Shown piece after piece: positions 5,661 to 7,414 of a stretch of 7,414 nt of DNA. The notes beneath the pieces were generated by a model. It was given only the letters and a program-made list of their open reading frames with translations, made no database searches and was not told where the DNA came from. The stretch is from Firmicutes bacterium ZCTH02-B6 (GTDB lineage: Bacteria; Bacillota; Limnochordia; Limnochordales; ZCTH02-B6), in NCBI GenBank assembly GCA_002159155.1, contig LZRQ01000174.1:1-7414 (forward strand), given 5' to 3'. Both the position numbers and the translations under genes were made by a program. The stretch's first letter is position 1. The number at the start of each line of letters is the position of its first letter.

Positions 5661-6573
5661 GCAAAATCTCAACGTCCGCCGTGCTGCGTAGCTCGTTCAA
5701 CCACTCCGGGATGCGCTGGGACAGCTTCTCCTCTCGGAGCCGGTTCTCGATCGCGGTACGGGTTTCGTCGTCCAGCACCGCTTCCCGAGCCTCCTGGCGC
5801 TCCTCAACAAGGATCAGGTGATACCCGAAGTTTGTCTTGACCACGTCGCTGATCTCGCCAGGCTGGAGGCTGAAAGCGGCTTCCTCAAAGGGCGCCACCA
5901 TGACGCCGCGGCCAAACCAACCGAGATCGCCGCCGCGGGCCGCCGAACCCCGGTCGATGGAGTGCTCCTGGGCCAGGGCGGCAAAGTTCTCGCCGGCCGC
6001 GAGCCGTTGCTTAAGTTCCTGCGCCTGTTCCTCGGTTTCAACGAGGATGTGCCGGGCGCGCACCTGCTCCGGCTGGCCGAGCCGCTCCCGGTTTTCGTCG
6101 AAGTACGAGCGAATCTCGTCCTCGGCAACCTCGACCTCGGGGCCCACCAGTGCCCGGAGCAACAGGTTGAGGCTAATCTGCTGCTTCAGGTCCTCCAGCG
6201 TCATATTGTACATCTGCAACACAAACGCCAACTGCTCGGGACCGCCTACGTCCGCTTCGACGGTCGCGAGCTCGGCCGCGATCTCATCCTCGCCGACCTC
6301 GACGCCCCGCTCGGCCGCCGCCTGGCGCACCAGCTTAACGAGGATCAGCTCGTCGAGCACCTGGGCACCGACATACCGCACCATCTCTTGGTACAGCTCA
6401 TCCCGGGTGATGGGCTCGCCGTTGACCAACGCCACGACGTCGTTCTGGCTCTGTGCCAGCAGGGTCATCGCGCCGCCCGCGACGAGCGCTGCCGCTACCA
6501 ATAGCGCGACAACGGTCCGGTTGGCCCGGGACCGCAGCGTCTCCATTAGGCGATCAACTATTATGGGTTTCAT
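5650..6573 (-). CDS. Membrane-anchored PpiC-type peptidyl-prolyl isomerase (SurA/PrsA-like foldase)
   Basis: A 307-residue extracytoplasmic foldase that should help secreted or envelope proteins fold. After a basic N-terminus, a hydrophobic segment at about 20-40 (VVALLVAAALVAGGAMTLLA) acts as signal or anchor. A SurA-like N-terminal helical region follows at about 44-165, starting with VVALVNGEPITRDELYQEM. The parvulin domain spans about 170-258, with RARHILVETEEQAQEL, SAARGGDLGWFGRG (210-223), FEEAAFSLQPGEISDVV and FGYHLILVEE. A charged helical tail ends the protein. It contains no cysteine, so unlike Bacillus PrsA it is not a lipoprotein. The ATG at 6573 is chosen because the signal segment needs it; AGGAG lies 12 nt upstream, rather far. 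The gene follows the TamB-like gene on the same strand after 77 bp and probably shares its transcript. Confidence 0.92.
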   Translation of the reverse strand: MKPIIVDRLMETLRSRANRTVVALLVAAALVAGGAMTLLAQSQNDVVALVNGEPITRDELYQEMVRYVGAQVLDELILVKLVRQAAAERGVEVGEDEIAAELATVEADVGGPEQLAFVLQMYNMTLEDLKQQISLNLLLRALVGPEVEVAEDEIRSYFDENRERLGQPEQVRARHILVETEEQAQELKQRLAAGENFAALAQEHSIDRGSAARGGDLGWFGRGVMVAPFEEAAFSLQPGEISDVVKTNFGYHLILVEERQEAREAVLDDETRTAIENRLREEKLSQRIPEWLNELRSTADVEILLGR

Positions 6574-6650
6574 CCGTACTCATCGCTCCTGTCCGCATAA
6601 TATCTGGCTGCTTCTCTTCGCCCCACGCCGCCGCGACTCCTTGAAACCCC

Positions 6651-7414
6651 TCAGCCGCTATCGCGGGACAGCTCGTCGATGTGCACGCGGCCGTCCTGGA
6701 TACGCATCTCGACCGCGACGGCGGTCCGGTACCCGATGACATAGACGTTGGGCGCGTCCAGCCGAATACGGGCCACGGGGTCGCTGGGCGTACCGGCCAG
6801 CTCCACCTGCGCTGCAACCCGCCCCGTGGGAGCCAGGACCGGCAGCCTCAGCCCGGTCAAGGCGAGTACATCGGACAACGACTCGCCTTCCACGGCGACG
6901 GACAAATCCAGGGATGGCTGCACTCCGGTCGCGTGGCCGCCGGCCCCTGTTTGGCCCGCCAGCGCGACGGATCCGGCGGCCAGATAGGTGCCTCCGCTAG
7001 ACCGGCGCAAGGAGATCCCGCCGGTGCGCCAGGTACCTTGGGCAAACTCCAGCTCCCCTGCCGCCTCCGTGAAATCCAGCGACCCAACCAGCACATGGCG
7101 GGCGCTGATGTTGCCTGCGAACGCGGGGAGCCGCTCACCCGCCTGCCGGCGGACGCTGCCGTCCACCGTGACCAGGCCGCTGATCGTAGGCATCCGCTCC
7201 CTAAGCCCCGCGACTGCCTGAAGCGGCACGTCCCGGGCGGAGACGCGCAACTCCCAGGCCCCCCGGGGATGGCCGCTCCCTTGGACCGCGACGCTGCCGC
7301 CCCGGATGCTGCCTGTAGCTGACGGGATCTCGAAGCCTTCCGGGCCATAGTGAAACTGCCCAGCCAGCCGTTCGAACGGCTGTCCCCAGGCTACGCCTTG
7401 CGTCAGCACCACGT
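6651..7414 (-). CDS. TamB/AsmA-like protein, C-terminal part (cut by right edge)
   Basis: An open frame from the right edge to a TGA at 6653-6651 gives 253 C-terminal residues. I recognise the style rather than a specific gene: alternating short beta strands with recurring Gly-x-(Val/Leu)-x-(Val/Ala)-x-Gly motifs, for example GSIRGGSVAVQGSG, the SARDVPLQAVAGL stretch, ISGLVTVDGSV, the LPAFAGNISARHVLVGSLDF block, SLDLSVAVEGESLSDVLAL, TGRVAAQVELAGT and DPVARIRLDAPNVYVIG. This is the repeating groove architecture of TamB/AsmA-like envelope proteins, which bridge inner and outer membranes in diderms. The terminal DUF490/TamB domain is not seen; the protein stops right after GRVHIDELSRDSG, where these repeats normally continue. 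It may therefore be a truncated or naturally short member. The N-terminus, any signal anchor and the start are outside the window. It probably forms an operon with the PpiC gene downstream. Confidence 0.6.
   Translation of the reverse strand, partial: VVLTQGVAWGQPFERLAGQFHYGPEGFEIPSATGSIRGGSVAVQGSGHPRGAWELRVSARDVPLQAVAGLRERMPTISGLVTVDGSVRRQAGERLPAFAGNISARHVLVGSLDFTEAAGELEFAQGTWRTGGISLRRSSGGTYLAAGSVALAGQTGAGGHATGVQPSLDLSVAVEGESLSDVLALTGLRLPVLAPTGRVAAQVELAGTPSDPVARIRLDAPNVYVIGYRTAVAVEMRIQDGRVHIDELSRDSG

Noticed and set aside
6597..6602. TATTAT on the minus strand upstream of the PpiC gene, as a promoter
   Set aside because: It matches the -10 at 5 of 6 bases, but no -35 lies 16-18 nt upstream and no TG extension is present. 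Co-transcription with the upstream gene is simpler.
1..7414. Mobile elements, CRISPR arrays, tRNA/rRNA genes, toxin-antitoxin or defence genes
   Set aside because: I found no transposase or integrase frames, direct-repeat arrays, cloverleaf-like sequences or recognisable defence domains; all six supported genes are housekeeping or envelope families.

Overview
This is a 7.4 kb GC-rich chromosomal window of ordinary-looking bacterial genes: six protein genes, two of them cut by the window edges. I see no RNA gene, insertion sequence, phage gene or CRISPR array. The organism is most likely a high-GC, possibly thermophilic member of the Bacillota (Firmicutes). The clues are strong purine-rich Shine-Dalgarno sites, frequent GTG/TTG starts, an AI-2E-family protein with the sequence style of the sporulation membrane protein YtvI, and a Bacillus-like GuaB. 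A TamB/AsmA-like fragment beside a SurA/PrsA-type foldase hints at a two-membrane (diderm) lineage. This placement is inference from protein style only.

Layout. (1) 1-2259, minus strand: DUF1015 gene (928-2259), then guaB (IMP dehydrogenase), which runs off the left edge. guaB has its own well-formed promoter, placed exactly at the DUF1015 stop codon. (2) 2260-2530: a 271-bp divergent intergenic region with no confident promoter. (3) 2531-3733, plus strand: ackA (acetate kinase), complete, with every catalytic residue I could place. (4) 3737-4381, minus strand: a DUF502 membrane protein whose stop lies 3 bp from the ackA stop. (5) 4382-4438: a 57-bp divergent spacer carrying an extended -10 promoter and a perfect 15-bp inverted repeat that looks like an operator. 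(6) 4439-5494, plus strand: AI-2E-family (YtvI-like) membrane protein. (7) 5495-5649: a convergent intergenic region rich in inverted repeats. (8) 5650-6573 and 6651-7414, minus strand: a membrane-anchored PpiC foldase preceded by the C-terminal part of a TamB/AsmA-like protein that enters from the right edge.

The genes form small units rather than one pathway: purine synthesis (guaB), acetate/ATP metabolism (ackA), and envelope functions (DUF502, AI-2E family, PpiC foldase, TamB-like). I found no convincing new multi-gene system. The points most worth a second look are the palindrome at the DUF502/AI-2E divergent promoter, the abrupt end of the TamB-like gene, the nested inverted repeats at 5533-5660, and the uncharacterised DUF1015 protein next to guaB.
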